DNA from: Micromonospora violae
GTDB lineage: Bacteria; Actinomycetota; Actinomycetes; Mycobacteriales; Micromonosporaceae
Assembly: GCF_004217135.1 (NCBI RefSeq)
Contig: NZ_SHKK01000001.1
Span: 6,324,001-6,388,000, forward strand
Length of the DNA: 64,000 nucleotides
Direction of reading: 5' to 3'
Under the pieces are notes generated by a model, which made no database searches, was not told where the DNA came from, and saw nothing but the letters and a program-made list of their open reading frames with translations. The translations under genes and the position numbers were made by a program. Shown here piece by piece: positions 18,212 through 26,727 of this stretch. Position 1 is the stretch's first letter. Each line of letters begins with the position of its first letter.

Positions 18212-18844
18212 ATGGCAGTCATGACGACCGAGACCGCGCACCGGGCCGGTGCGGCCGGAAACGCCGACGGGGTGGGCACCTGGGCCGTGCTGCTGCCCGC
18301 CGAGCGGTACGAAGCCGAGCGGCTCGTGCACCACGACACGCTGGAGCTGACCGGGCTGACCGACGTCGCCCGGCCGGGGCCGGGCGACCAGGTGGCCGTG
18401 CTGGTCGACGCGCCGCCACGGCTGGTGGCCCTCGGCCGGGTCAGCGCGCCGGGTCAACGCCACCGCGAAGACCCCGACGATCCGCAGTCGCCGGTCGAGC
18501 CGGGGACGCTCGTCGTCGCGTACACCCGGCGGGCCTTCGACGAGCCGGTGCCGGCCGACCTGCTGACGCTCGACGGGCTGGTCACCGCAGTGGAGCCGGC
18601 GGCCTTCCGGGCGTTGGTCGACCGGCTCGGCCCGCCCCCGGCGCGGCGCACCTGGCTGGTCAGCCTCGACCTGCCGATCGAGGCCGGCACCCCCGCCGAG
18701 GCGGTCCGGCTGTTCTGGTCCTACGTGCAGGAGTTGGGGCCGCGTGAGCTGCCCGCCTTCGTCTCGCCGGCCGGCGACGAGCTGGCCATGCAGGCGTTCG
18801 TGCTGGGCGAGCAGGCCAACCAGGACCCGGAAGAGGACGACTAA
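18212..18844 (+). CDS. Hypothetical protein, conserved in outline
   Basis: A 210-residue soluble, acidic protein without membrane spans. TWAVLLPAERYEAERLVHHD near the start and RLFWSYVQELGPRELPAF near the end read like a folded domain, and codon use matches neighbouring genes. I do not recognise the family. Start is uncertain between ATG 18212 and ATG 18221, neither with a clear ribosome site. It lies 4 bases after tag, so the two are probably co-transcribed. Confidence 0.65.
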   Translation: MAVMTTETAHRAGAAGNADGVGTWAVLLPAERYEAERLVHHDTLELTGLTDVARPGPGDQVAVLVDAPPRLVALGRVSAPGQRHREDPDDPQSPVEPGTLVVAYTRRAFDEPVPADLLTLDGLVTAVEPAAFRALVDRLGPPPARRTWLVSLDLPIEAGTPAEAVRLFWSYVQELGPRELPAFVSPAGDELAMQAFVLGEQANQDPEEDD

Positions 18845-18853
18845 CGGGCAGCC

Positions 18854-19645
18854 TCAGCGCCCCTCGAAGACCGGCTTCTGCTTGGCGACGAAGGCGAGCG
18901 TGGCCGCGCGGTGGTCGGCGGTGGCACCGCAGATCGACTGGGCCTGCGCCTCGGCGGCGAGGGCGTCGGCGAGCGTGCCGGCATCGGCGATGGAGAGCTG
19001 CCGCTTGATCGCCCCGTACGCGACGGTCGGGCCGGCGGCGAGGCGGGCGGCCAACTCCTGGGCGACCGGCAACACCTGCTCGTCGTCGTCCGTCAACCGG
19101 TTGAGCAGGCCCAACCGGCAGGCCTCCTCGGCGCGTACCGGCTCGGCCAGCATCAGCAACTCCACCGCCTTGGCGTGGCCGACCAGTCGGGGCAGCGTCC
19201 ACGAGGCGCCGGTGTCGGCGGCGAGACCGACCTTGGCGAAGGCCATCAGGAAACTGGTGGTCGGACCACCGATGCGGATGTCGGCCAGGAACGCCAGCGA
19301 CGCACCCGCGCCGGCGGCCATCCCACGGACCGCGGCGATCACCGGCTTGGGCAGGTTGGCGAGCCGGGCGGCGATCGGGTTGTAGTGCGCCCGGACGGTG
19401 CCCAGCGGGTCACTGGCGGCGTTCTCCAGCGTGGACACGTGCTCGCGCAGGTCCTGACCGGCGCTGAACGACCCGCCGGCCCCGGCCAGGACGACCGCGC
19501 GGCAGGACCGGTCGGTCTCCAACTCCGCGAGCGTGTCCCGCAGCGCCTCCTTGAGCGCCACGTCGAACGAGTTCATCGCGTTCGGGCGGTTCAGCGTCAG
19601 GGTGACGACAGCATCGGTCCGGTCGACCAGCAGCGGCTCGGTCAC
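18854..19645 (-). CDS. Enoyl-CoA hydratase/isomerase family protein
   Basis: A 263-residue crotonase-fold enzyme. The oxyanion-hole motifs are present: GSFSAGQDLREH at about 57-68 and VRGMAAGAGASLAFLADIRI at about 106-125. The acyl-CoA hydration role belongs to the family; SAGQDL and GLAADTGASWTLPRLVG resemble PaaG/PaaB-like isomerases of the phenylacetate pathway. GTG 19645 is 4 bases after the stop of a PaaX-family regulator, so the two form an operon. No other paa gene is visible. Confidence 0.85.
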   Translation of the reverse strand: MTEPLLVDRTDAVVTLTLNRPNAMNSFDVALKEALRDTLAELETDRSCRAVVLAGAGGSFSAGQDLREHVSTLENAASDPLGTVRAHYNPIAARLANLPKPVIAAVRGMAAGAGASLAFLADIRIGGPTTSFLMAFAKVGLAADTGASWTLPRLVGHAKAVELLMLAEPVRAEEACRLGLLNRLTDDDEQVLPVAQELAARLAAGPTVAYGAIKRQLSIADAGTLADALAAEAQAQSICGATADHRAATLAFVAKQKPVFEGR

Positions 19646-19649
19646 GTGT

Positions 19650-20468
19650 CTAACGACCCTTCTGTCGAACGATGCGGTTGCCGGCGTCGAGGCACTGTTC
19701 GACGTACCGGTCGGCGGCCGGACGCAGACGGGCCGCGTGCCGGTCGAAGAAGCTGGCCGCGGCGGTGCCAGGCCACCGTTCGGGCAGCAGCGCCGGGGGT
19801 AGCTGCGGGTCCTGGAAGAGGAACGTACGCCACGCGTGCACGAGGCGGAACCGGGCGGCGTACGCCTCCTCGTCGCTGCTGCGGACGGTGACCGCGGCGA
19901 GCAGGGGACGCTGGTCCGCGACGAACCGCTCGTAGGCGCGGCCGATCTCGGCCAGGTTCCAGGCTCGTCGGACCACGCCCATCGCGCCGGGGGTGCCGGA
20001 GAAGTGCGAGGCGGTGAACCGCTCGAACCGGATGCCGGTCTCGGCGAGGAGCAGGTCGACATCCTCGGCGGGGCGGGTGGCGACCCAGGTCTGCTCGTCG
20101 AGCGTCCCGTAGCCGAGGAAGCTCAGGTTGGCGGCGAGCCGCTGGCGGTCGCGCCGGGAGCCTGGGGCCTCCAGCACCAGGAGATCAAATCGGCCGTCCC
20201 AGGTGACCCGGCCGGTCCGGTAGATCCGGGCCGCTGCCTCGTCGAGTCGCCGGGCGGCTTTCGGTGTGATCGAATATCCCGGTCCGGAGACCAACCGGAG
20301 TGGTTCGAGCCAGCCCTGACGCACCATCCGGGACACGGCGGTGCGAACTGCTGGCGGCGCGATTCCCAGCGGTGCCAGGAGCTTGACCAGGGCAGCAACC
20401 GGTGCCCGGCCACCCCTGGGACGGAGGTGGTCGCCGTACAGGTCGAAGAGTGCCGACCGTGCCTGCAT
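19650..20468 (-). CDS. PaaX-family transcriptional regulator
   Basis: A 272-residue repressor with the PaaX N-terminal winged helix (SALFDLYGDHLRPRG, then VRTAVSRMVRQGWLEP at about 40-55) and the PaaX C-terminal region. In the model case PaaX senses phenylacetyl-CoA and represses catabolic genes. Here it is immediately upstream of the enoyl-CoA hydratase gene, which is the likely target along with itself. Confidence 0.88.
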   Translation of the reverse strand: MQARSALFDLYGDHLRPRGGRAPVAALVKLLAPLGIAPPAVRTAVSRMVRQGWLEPLRLVSGPGYSITPKAARRLDEAAARIYRTGRVTWDGRFDLLVLEAPGSRRDRQRLAANLSFLGYGTLDEQTWVATRPAEDVDLLLAETGIRFERFTASHFSGTPGAMGVVRRAWNLAEIGRAYERFVADQRPLLAAVTVRSSDEEAYAARFRLVHAWRTFLFQDPQLPPALLPERWPGTAAASFFDRHAARLRPAADRYVEQCLDAGNRIVRQKGR

Positions 20469-20658
20469 GACCGCACATTGTGACAGGCCTTCTCAAGATA
20501 AGCTAGATGCTGTTACATCAATGCTGCTCCGGTTTGGGTCCGGCGGTGTTCATCAGGGAAAATCGTTGGTCGACGCCCCCGTGACCTTTGCGGGTGGTCG
20601 TGACGAAGTGGCTGTGGGGCAACCCACCGACCCTGGTGTAGGTCTGAGGGGAGACAAC

Positions 20659-20826
20659 ATGGCGGCGATGAAGCCGCGGACGGGCGACGGTCCGCTGGAA
20701 GTCACCAAGGAGGGGCGGGGCATCGTCATGCGGGTCCCGCTGGAGGGCGGTGGCCGGCTCGTCGTCGAGATGACTCCCGACGAGGCCAACGCGCTCGGTG
20801 ACGCACTGAAGGCAGCGGCCGGCTGA
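20659..20826 (+). CDS. DUF3117 small conserved protein
   Basis: A 55-residue protein, MAAMKPRTGDGPLEV then KEGRGIVMRVPLEGGGRLVV and MTPDEANALGDAL, the highly conserved actinobacterial DUF3117 family (similar to M. tuberculosis Rv1211). ATG 20659 follows GAGGGGAG. Function unknown. Two hairpins follow it, suggesting a separate, well-terminated transcript. Confidence 0.9.
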   Translation: MAAMKPRTGDGPLEVTKEGRGIVMRVPLEGGGRLVVEMTPDEANALGDALKAAAG

Positions 20827-20838
20827 GTAAGGAGTGCT

Positions 20839-20860
20839 CCGGGCGGTGTGAGCCGCCCGG
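20839..20860 (+). terminator. Hairpin after DUF3117 gene
   Basis: CCGGGCGG and CCGCCCGG pair perfectly around a 6-base loop, 12 bases after the DUF3117 stop. Confidence 0.55.
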
Positions 20861-20871
20861 GACGTTCTTCG

Positions 20872-20908
20872 GACCCTGAGCCATCGGAATCGCCGGTGGC
20901 TCAGGGTC
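20872..20908 (+). terminator. Strong terminator before pepA
   Basis: GACCCTGAGCCA and TGGCTCAGGGTC pair over 12 bp, with a further 3-4 bp inside (CGG/CCG), followed by TCTTC. It ends the DUF3117 transcript and separates it from pepA. Confidence 0.8.
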
Positions 20909-20973
20909 TTCAACGCTGCGGGCAGGTGGGTTCGCCTGCGGTCCGCGACACTTTCCTGGAGGTACGGTTCCGC

Positions 20974-22449
20974 GTGCTCGCTATCCGTCTGATCGCCGAG
21001 CCCGACCGGCTCGACGTCCTCGTCCTGCCCGTCCGCCCCGCCGCCTCGACAGCGGAGGGTGACACCTCGGCCGAGCCCGTGCCGGGTGCCGTGGCGACAC
21101 CGGACGGCACGGCCGACGAGGCCGCGGCGCTGGCGTCAGCGGCCCGGCTGACGGGTCGAGCCGGCGAGATCCACACCCAGCTGCGCCCCGGGCGTACCCC
21201 CGGCCGGCTGCTGCTGCTCGGCATCGGTGACGGCGACGAGGCGGCCTGGCGGACGGCCGGGGCGACCCTGGCCCGCTCGGCCTCAGCTGAGACGCATATC
21301 ACCATCGCGCTGCCGGCCGAGGTGACCACGGCCGCGGTTCGCGGGTTGACCGAGGGGCTGCTGCTCGCCCCGTACCGGTTCCGACTCACCGAGGCCGGCG
21401 ACCGGCCTGCGCTCACCGACGTCGACCTGCTGCTCGCCGACCCCAGCGCGTACGAGGACACCGTCGCCACGGCCCGGACCACGGCCGCGATGACCCATCT
21501 CGCCCGGGACCTGACCAACACCCCCTCCTCGGTGAAGACCCCGCAGTGGTTCGCCGACCAGGTGGCCGCCGCCGCAGCCGACCTTCCGGACCTGCGGCTG
21601 CGGGTCCGTGGCCCGGCCGAGCTGACCACCGAGGGCTTCGGTGGGATCCTCGCCGTGGGCGGTGGCTCCGCCAGCGGACCCCGGCTCGTCGAACTGGACT
21701 GGCACCCCGCCAACGCGCGCACCCACGTGGTGCTGATCGGCAAGGGCATCACCTTCGACACCGGCGGCATCTCGATCAAGCCGGTGGCGGCGATGAAGCT
21801 GATGCGCAAGGACATGGCCGGAGCCGCCGCGGTGGTCGCCGCCACCCTGGGCGCCGCCGCGCTGCGGCTGCCGGTGCGGATCACCACGTTGGCCCCGCTC
21901 GCCGAGAACATGGTCAGCGGCTCGGCGTTCCGCCCCGGCGACGTCATCCGGCACTACGGCGGCACGACCAGCGAAACGACCAACTCCGACGCAGAGGGTC
22001 GACTGGTCCTGGCCGACGCGCTGGCGTACGCCGTGCAGCAGCTCAAGCCGGACCTGCTGCTCGACCTGGCCACCCTCACCGGGGCGAACTCGGTGGCGCT
22101 GGGCAAGCGCACCGCCGCCCTGTACAGCGAGAACGACGAACTGGCCGCCGGCGTGCTGGCGGCTGCCGAGGCGGCCGGTGAGTCGGCGTGGCGGATGCCG
22201 CTGCACACCGACTACGTCGAGTACCTCGGCAGCGAGATCGCCGACCTCTACAGCGCGCCGGCACAGGGTGCCGGCTCGGTGCTGGCCGCGCTCTACCTGC
22301 GCGAGTTCACCGGCGACCTGCGCGACCGCTGGCTGCACGTGGACATGTCCGCCCCGTCCTGGGCCGACGGCGACCAGGCCGAGGTCAGCCGTGGTGCCAC
22401 CGGCTGGGGCGTCCGGTCGTTGCTGCGCTGGCTGGCCGACGTCGACTGA
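20974..22449 (+). CDS. pepA: Leucyl aminopeptidase (M17)
   Basis: A 491-residue two-metal aminopeptidase. The variable N-terminal domain runs to about 170. The catalytic domain has GKGITFDTGG at about 256-265, KDMAGAAAV and NSDAEGRLVLADAL at 337-350, which hold the metal ligands and catalytic residues. GTG 20974 follows GGAGG by 11 bases. It releases N-terminal residues from peptides in the cytosol; in some bacteria M17 enzymes also bind DNA. Confidence 0.92.
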   Translation: MLAIRLIAEPDRLDVLVLPVRPAASTAEGDTSAEPVPGAVATPDGTADEAAALASAARLTGRAGEIHTQLRPGRTPGRLLLLGIGDGDEAAWRTAGATLARSASAETHITIALPAEVTTAAVRGLTEGLLLAPYRFRLTEAGDRPALTDVDLLLADPSAYEDTVATARTTAAMTHLARDLTNTPSSVKTPQWFADQVAAAAADLPDLRLRVRGPAELTTEGFGGILAVGGGSASGPRLVELDWHPANARTHVVLIGKGITFDTGGISIKPVAAMKLMRKDMAGAAAVVAATLGAAALRLPVRITTLAPLAENMVSGSAFRPGDVIRHYGGTTSETTNSDAEGRLVLADALAYAVQQLKPDLLLDLATLTGANSVALGKRTAALYSENDELAAGVLAAAEAAGESAWRMPLHTDYVEYLGSEIADLYSAPAQGAGSVLAALYLREFTGDLRDRWLHVDMSAPSWADGDQAEVSRGATGWGVRSLLRWLADVD

Positions 22450-22455
22450 GCCGGG

Positions 22456-23106
22456 TCAGCACTTCACCGCGGCGAGCAGCCCGTGCCCGACCGGAAGAAG
22501 CGCGGGGATCCAGTGCTCCGACTCCCGGACCGCCTTGATCGTCTCGCGCACCGTCACCGTCTCCGCGTCCCGGGCGGCCGGGTCGCCGATCCGGTCGCTG
22601 GCCAGCACGCCGTTGAGCGCCAGCACGCCGCCGGGGCGCAACAGTCGCAGCGCCGCCTCCACACAGGCGTGGAAGCCGGTCGCCTCCGCGTCCACGAAGA
22701 CCAGGTCGTACGCACCGTCGGCGAGCCGGGGCAGCACGTCGAGCGCCCGGCCGGTGATGATCCGGGTACGCCCGGCCGCGAAGCCCGCCTCGGCGAAGAT
22801 CCGCCGGGCGATCCGCTGGTGCTCGACCTCCACGTCGATGGTGGTGAGCACGCCGTCGGCGCGCATGCCGCGCAGCAACCAGACGCCGCTCACCCCGGTG
22901 CCGGTGCCGATCTCCACCACCGCACGGGCGTTGCCGGCGGCGGCCAACAGCCGCAGCGCGGCTCCCGCACCGGGGGTGACGGCGTCGAGGCCCACCTCCC
23001 GGGCCAGGCTTCGGGCGGTACGCAGAACGAGATCCTCGGTGACGTACGCCTCGGCGAACTGCTGCGCCTGCGTCGTCGAACTGCCGGAACCGGCGACCGT
23101 GGCGAT
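22456..23106 (-). CDS. O-methyltransferase (class I SAM; possible ATC start)
   Basis: A 216-residue SAM-dependent O-methyltransferase. VVEIGTGTGVSGVWLLRGM is the SAM-binding motif I, TTIDVEVEHQRIARRIFAEAG motif II, and DLVFVDAEATGFHACVEAAL the metal/substrate motif of caffeoyl-CoA-type enzymes. The start is odd: GGAGG (23113-23117 on the complement) stands six bases from an ATC codon (23106) at the point where relatives begin MATVAGSGSS. The only upstream in-frame start is GTG 23151, which would add 15 Pro/Arg-rich residues. I annotate the ATC start with caution. It lies 6 bases after the convergent pepA stop. Confidence 0.82.
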   Translation of the reverse strand: MATVAGSGSSTTQAQQFAEAYVTEDLVLRTARSLAREVGLDAVTPGAGAALRLLAAAGNARAVVEIGTGTGVSGVWLLRGMRADGVLTTIDVEVEHQRIARRIFAEAGFAAGRTRIITGRALDVLPRLADGAYDLVFVDAEATGFHACVEAALRLLRPGGVLALNGVLASDRIGDPAARDAETVTVRETIKAVRESEHWIPALLPVGHGLLAAVKC

Positions 23107-23339
23107 GGGGCACCTCCGGGGGCGGTGCGTGGTGCGGGGGCGGGTTGGCACTGTGAGCGTAGAGGCGACCGTTGCGGCGCGCAGCCGCGCCTCCGTCGGA
23201 AGCGATCACCGGGGCAACCGGTGACTGCACCGCGTACATCCGTGCAATCCTGGAGGCGGTATCCCGTCAGCCGCGACCGGGCCGGCGCGTGGCCGGGCGA
23301 CGCGGCGCGGGATCCGGGGACGGACTGGGAGGCACCGAC

Positions 23340-24779
23340 GTGACCGACGGCTGGGACTGGCGCCGGGGCGGTGAGACTCCGGCTCCGGCGCGACCGCCCG
23401 GGGCAGGAGCCCCGCCGGTGGGGCCGCCGACCATGCCGGGGGCTGACCACCCGTCCCTCGCCTCGCCGGGCGGTGGGCCGGCACCGAGCTGGCCGGCGTC
23501 GCCAAGCGGGCCGGCGTCCCCCGTCGGGCCGGCACCGAGCTGGCCGACACCGGCCGCGGGCGGGCCCACCTCGGCCGACGCCTCGCCCTGGTGGTCGGAC
23601 GCGCTCGCCGACCCCTGGCGCGACCCCGCGGCGCCGACCGCCGTGGTGGTGCCCGGGGTGGTGGCCCCCGGCACCGAACCCGAGCCGGTCACCGACCCCG
23701 ACGCGCCGGGCCGACCGACGCTGCGCCACCTGTTGCTCATCCCCGTGATCACCGCGCTCCTGGCCGGCACCCTCGGCGGGGCGCTGGGCTACGCGTTCGC
23801 GGTACGCGGCGGCGCTGGCGCCGCGGTCCTCGGTGCTCCGCCCGCCGAGGTGCCGGCGCTGGCGCAGCGCAAACCGGAGTCGCTGGCCGGGGTCGCCGAG
23901 CGGGTCCTGCCGAGCGTGGTCACCGTGCGGGTGAGCAGCCTCGGCGGGACCAGCGAGGGCTCCGGGTTCATCGCCACCGCCGACGGCCATGTGATCACCA
24001 ACGACCACGTGGTGGCCGGCGGCACCGGCAAGGCCTCGGTGGTCTTCAACGACGGCAGCAGCGCTCCGGCGACAATCGTCGGTCAGGACGCCGAGTCGGA
24101 CATCGCGGTGATCAAGGTGAGTCGTCCCGGGCTGCGACCGGTGGAGTTCGGCGACTCCGATGCGCTGGCGGTCGGCGACCCCGTGCTCGCCATGGGCTCT
24201 CCGTTGTCGCTGGCCAACACGGTCACCGCCGGCATCGTGAGTGCACTGGACCGGACCATGCAGGCCGGCGAACCGGGCGGTCCGGTGCGCTACTACGCCG
24301 CCATCCAGACCGACGCCGCCGTCAACCACGGCAACTCGGGCGGCCCGCTCGTCGACGGCGCCGGCCGGGTCGTGGGGGTGAACTCCACCATCAAGTCCCT
24401 CGTCGCCGAGGGGCAGGAGGCGGGCAACATCGGGCTCGCCTTCGCCATCCCGATCAATCAGGCCAAGCGGGTGACCCAGGACATCATCGGCACCGGCAAG
24501 GCCCGGCGTACGGTCATCGGCGCCCGGGTGGACGGCCCGACCGGGGTTGCCGGGGGTGGCCTGCGGCTGGCCGCGGTGGAGCCGGCCGGTCCCGCGGACG
24601 GCGCTGGCCTGAAGGTCGGCGACGTGATCCTCAAGATCAACGGGCGGCCGATGACCGAGCCGACGGACCTGACCGCGCTGGTCCGCAAGTACGCGCCAGG
24701 CTCGGTCGTGACCGTCGAGTACCGGCGAGGTTCCGCCCGGCAGAACGCCTCGGTAACTCTCGCCGCGGACGCGAAGTGA
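23340..24779 (+). CDS. HtrA/DegP-type trypsin-like serine protease with PDZ domain
   Basis: A 479-residue membrane-anchored protease. A Pro/Gly/Ala-rich cytosolic part (about 1-120) precedes one span (about 125-150; LLLIPVITALLAG), then an outside trypsin-like domain with H223 (ITNDHVVAGG), D254 (ESDIAVIKV) and S333 (HGNSGGPL), and a C-terminal PDZ (about 395-470). GTG 23340 has GGGAGG 7 bases upstream. It would degrade or refold damaged extracytoplasmic proteins. tatB follows 74 bases downstream. Confidence 0.92.
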   Translation: MTDGWDWRRGGETPAPARPPGAGAPPVGPPTMPGADHPSLASPGGGPAPSWPASPSGPASPVGPAPSWPTPAAGGPTSADASPWWSDALADPWRDPAAPTAVVVPGVVAPGTEPEPVTDPDAPGRPTLRHLLLIPVITALLAGTLGGALGYAFAVRGGAGAAVLGAPPAEVPALAQRKPESLAGVAERVLPSVVTVRVSSLGGTSEGSGFIATADGHVITNDHVVAGGTGKASVVFNDGSSAPATIVGQDAESDIAVIKVSRPGLRPVEFGDSDALAVGDPVLAMGSPLSLANTVTAGIVSALDRTMQAGEPGGPVRYYAAIQTDAAVNHGNSGGPLVDGAGRVVGVNSTIKSLVAEGQEAGNIGLAFAIPINQAKRVTQDIIGTGKARRTVIGARVDGPTGVAGGGLRLAAVEPAGPADGAGLKVGDVILKINGRPMTEPTDLTALVRKYAPGSVVTVEYRRGSARQNASVTLAADAK

Positions 24780-24853
24780 GCAGGCGCACCCCTTGCCCAA
24801 AAGCCGTCCGGCGTGCGTAGTCTTGCTGCTGACGCCGAGAGGAGGCCTGCGGG

Positions 24854-25276
24854 ATGCTGGACAACCTGAACGTGTGGGAGATCGGTGCGCTGCTGCTCCT
24901 GGCGCTGCTGATCTTCGGCGACCGGCTCCCCGCCGTGATCACCGACGGCCTGCGGATGGTGCGCAACCTGCGCAACATGGCCCGCAACGCCACCGGCGAC
25001 CTGAGCCGCGAGCTGGGCACCGACATCCAGTTGGAAGACCTGCACCCGAAGGCGTTCATCCGCAAGCACCTCCTCAGCGAGGAGGACGAGGCGGCGATCC
25101 GCAAGCCGTTGCAGGGCGTCTACGACGACCTGCGGGCGGACGTCAGCGGCGTGCACAACGACCTGAAGGACGTGGCCAACGCCGCCGACCCGCGGTCGAA
25201 CGGGGCCAAGTCCGGCATGGCCACCAGCGGCCCGTCGACGCCCGCCCCCCGCGTCAGCTACGACGACGCCACCTGA
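24854..25276 (+). CDS. tatB: Twin-arginine translocase subunit TatB
   Basis: A 140-residue protein with the TatB plan: one N-terminal span (IGALLLLALLIFGDRLP, the FG/P hinge of the family) then an amphipathic helix (MVRNLRNMARNATGDLSREL) and a charged tail. It forms the substrate receptor with TatC for export of folded proteins. GAGGAGG lies about 9 bases before the ATG. Coupling after an htrA gene is common in actinomycetes. Confidence 0.88.
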   Translation: MLDNLNVWEIGALLLLALLIFGDRLPAVITDGLRMVRNLRNMARNATGDLSRELGTDIQLEDLHPKAFIRKHLLSEEDEAAIRKPLQGVYDDLRADVSGVHNDLKDVANAADPRSNGAKSGMATSGPSTPAPRVSYDDAT

Positions 25277-25302
25277 CCCCGCCCCGTGTCCGTCCCGGAC
25301 GC

Positions 25303-25434
25303 TGGTCGTCTCGCCGCGCCCGGCGGTGGTCGGTTATCTGGCCTGGCGTTGATCGTCTCGCCGCGCCCGGGGCAGGTCGTCTCGCCCTCGCCCGGCGTTG
25401 ATCGAATCGCCCCGCTAGGCGGTGATCGACTCGG
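25303..25434. repeat. Degenerate 24-nt tandem array
   Basis: Six related units start near 25303, 25327, 25350, 25375, 25399 and 25423, a spacing of 23-25 bases. The best conserved core is TGRTCGTCTCGCCGCGCCCGG; the later units change to TGATCGAATCG and TGATCGACTCGG, and the last unit becomes the left arm of a long palindrome. It lies between convergent genes (tatB and mrp). The period is a multiple of three, but no gene is evident in it. Confidence 0.7.
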
Positions 25435-25499
25435 ATTTCAGGAAGTCGGCCGGTTGTTGGGCGCGGGACGCCCCGAGATCCTGAAACCCGAGTCGATCA
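25423..25499. repeat. Palindromic repeat element, copy 1 (also probable terminator)
   Basis: The outer 21 bases (25423-25443) are the reverse complement of 25479-25499 with a single mismatch (TGATCGACTCGG against CCGAGTCGATCA, then TTTCAGGA against TCCTGAAA). Inner bases pair partly. The 77-base unit sits between the convergent ends of tatB and mrp, just before the mrp stop. A 76-base relative occurs at 56220-56295, so this is a dispersed element that may double as a bidirectional terminator. Confidence 0.8.
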
Positions 25500-25502
25500 T
25501 GC

Positions 25503-26651
25503 TCAGCGTCCGGCGGGCTTGAGGCCGAGGGGCTTGCCGAGCAGCGACTCACGGCGCAGGGCGAGCCGGTCGGCGACCGTGCCGAGCGCCTGCGCGGCCG
25601 GGGACTCCGGCTCGGCCAGGACGACCGGGTTGCCGGCGTCGCCGGCCTCGCGGACCCGGGTGTCCAGGGGGATCTGACCGAGCAGCGGCACCTGCGCGCC
25701 GATGGTCCGGCTCAGCGACTCGGCCACCGCCGTACCACCGCCGGCGCCGAAGATCTCCATCCGGGAGCCGTCCGGAAGTTCCAGCCAGGACATGTTCTCG
25801 ATGACCCCGACCACCCGCTGGTGAGTCTGCAGGGCGATCGCCCCGGCCCGTTCCGCCACCTCGGCGGCGGCGGTCTGCGGGGTGGTGACGATCAGGATCT
25901 CCGAGTTGGGCAGCAACTGAGCCAGCGAGATGGCCACGTCACCCGTGCCCGGGGGCAGGTCGAGCAGGAGCACGTCCAGGTCGCCCCAGTAGACGTCGGC
26001 GAGGAACTGCTGCAGCGCCCGGTGCAGCATCGGGCCGCGCCACACCACGGCCGCGTTGCCGGAGGTGAACATGCCGATGGAGATGACCTTCACGCCGTGC
26101 GCCTGCGGCGGCATGATCATGTCTTCGACCCGGGTGGGTTTGCCGTCCGCACCGAGCATGCGGGGCACCGAGTGGCCGTAGATGTCCGCGTCGACCACCC
26201 CGACGGAGAGCCCACGGGAGGCGAGCGCCGCCGCCAGGTTGACCGTCACGCTGGACTTGCCGACGCCACCCTTGCCGCTGGCCACCGCGTACACGCGGGT
26301 GCGCGAGCCGGGCTGGGCGAACGGGATGACGGGCTCCTCGGTGGCGCCCCCGCCGCGCAGCTGCGACTGCAACGACTGCCGCTGCTCGGGGCTCATCACC
26401 CCGAAGTCGATCTCCACACCGGTGACGCCGGGCACCGCGGCCACGGCGGCGGTGATGTCGGTCCGAAGCTTGTCCTTCAACGGGCAGCCGGCGACGGTGA
26501 GCAGCAGCTCGACGCGGACGACACCGCTGGCACCGATGGTGGCGGAGCGGACCATGCCCAGCTCGGTGATGGGCCGGCGGATCTCCGGGTCGTTGACGGT
26601 GGCCAGGGCGGCCTGGATCGCGTCCTCGACGGTGCTCACGGGTGCTGACAT
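25503..26651 (-). CDS. mrp: Mrp/NBP35-family iron-sulfur carrier ATPase (ApbC-like)
   Basis: A 382-residue protein with an N-terminal MIP18/DUF59 domain (about 1-95; AALATVNDPEIRRPITELG) and a P-loop ATPase with the deviant Walker A SGKGGVGKSS at about 123-132, plus DADIYGHSVPRML and DLPPGTGDVAISLAQ. No CxxC motif is present in the C-terminal part, as in many actinobacterial members. The likely role is transfer of Fe-S clusters to target proteins. ATG 26651. Confidence 0.9.
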   Translation of the reverse strand: MSAPVSTVEDAIQAALATVNDPEIRRPITELGMVRSATIGASGVVRVELLLTVAGCPLKDKLRTDITAAVAAVPGVTGVEIDFGVMSPEQRQSLQSQLRGGGATEEPVIPFAQPGSRTRVYAVASGKGGVGKSSVTVNLAAALASRGLSVGVVDADIYGHSVPRMLGADGKPTRVEDMIMPPQAHGVKVISIGMFTSGNAAVVWRGPMLHRALQQFLADVYWGDLDVLLLDLPPGTGDVAISLAQLLPNSEILIVTTPQTAAAEVAERAGAIALQTHQRVVGVIENMSWLELPDGSRMEIFGAGGGTAVAESLSRTIGAQVPLLGQIPLDTRVREAGDAGNPVVLAEPESPAAQALGTVADRLALRRESLLGKPLGLKPAGR

Positions 26652-26727
26652 GCCCGCAATGCTACGTCGCGGGGCATCCGTTGCCGCCGCTGCCCGGGTC
26701 GGTGTGAGCCAATCGATGGCCCGTTCG

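Noticed and set aside
18854..20468. Phenylacetate degradation cluster
   Set aside because: Only an enoyl-CoA hydratase and a PaaX-family regulator are present; paaABCDE, paaK and the ring-opening genes are missing.
25303..25434. CRISPR array from the tandem repeats
   Set aside because: The units are nearly contiguous, degenerate and lack constant repeats with unique spacers; no cas genes are near. The Cas4-like nuclease at 51.9 kb is a RecB-type repair protein.
25286..25522. Open frame through the 24-nt array
   Set aside because: The array stays open in one frame because its period is a multiple of three, but the product is low complexity with no ribosome site or family match.
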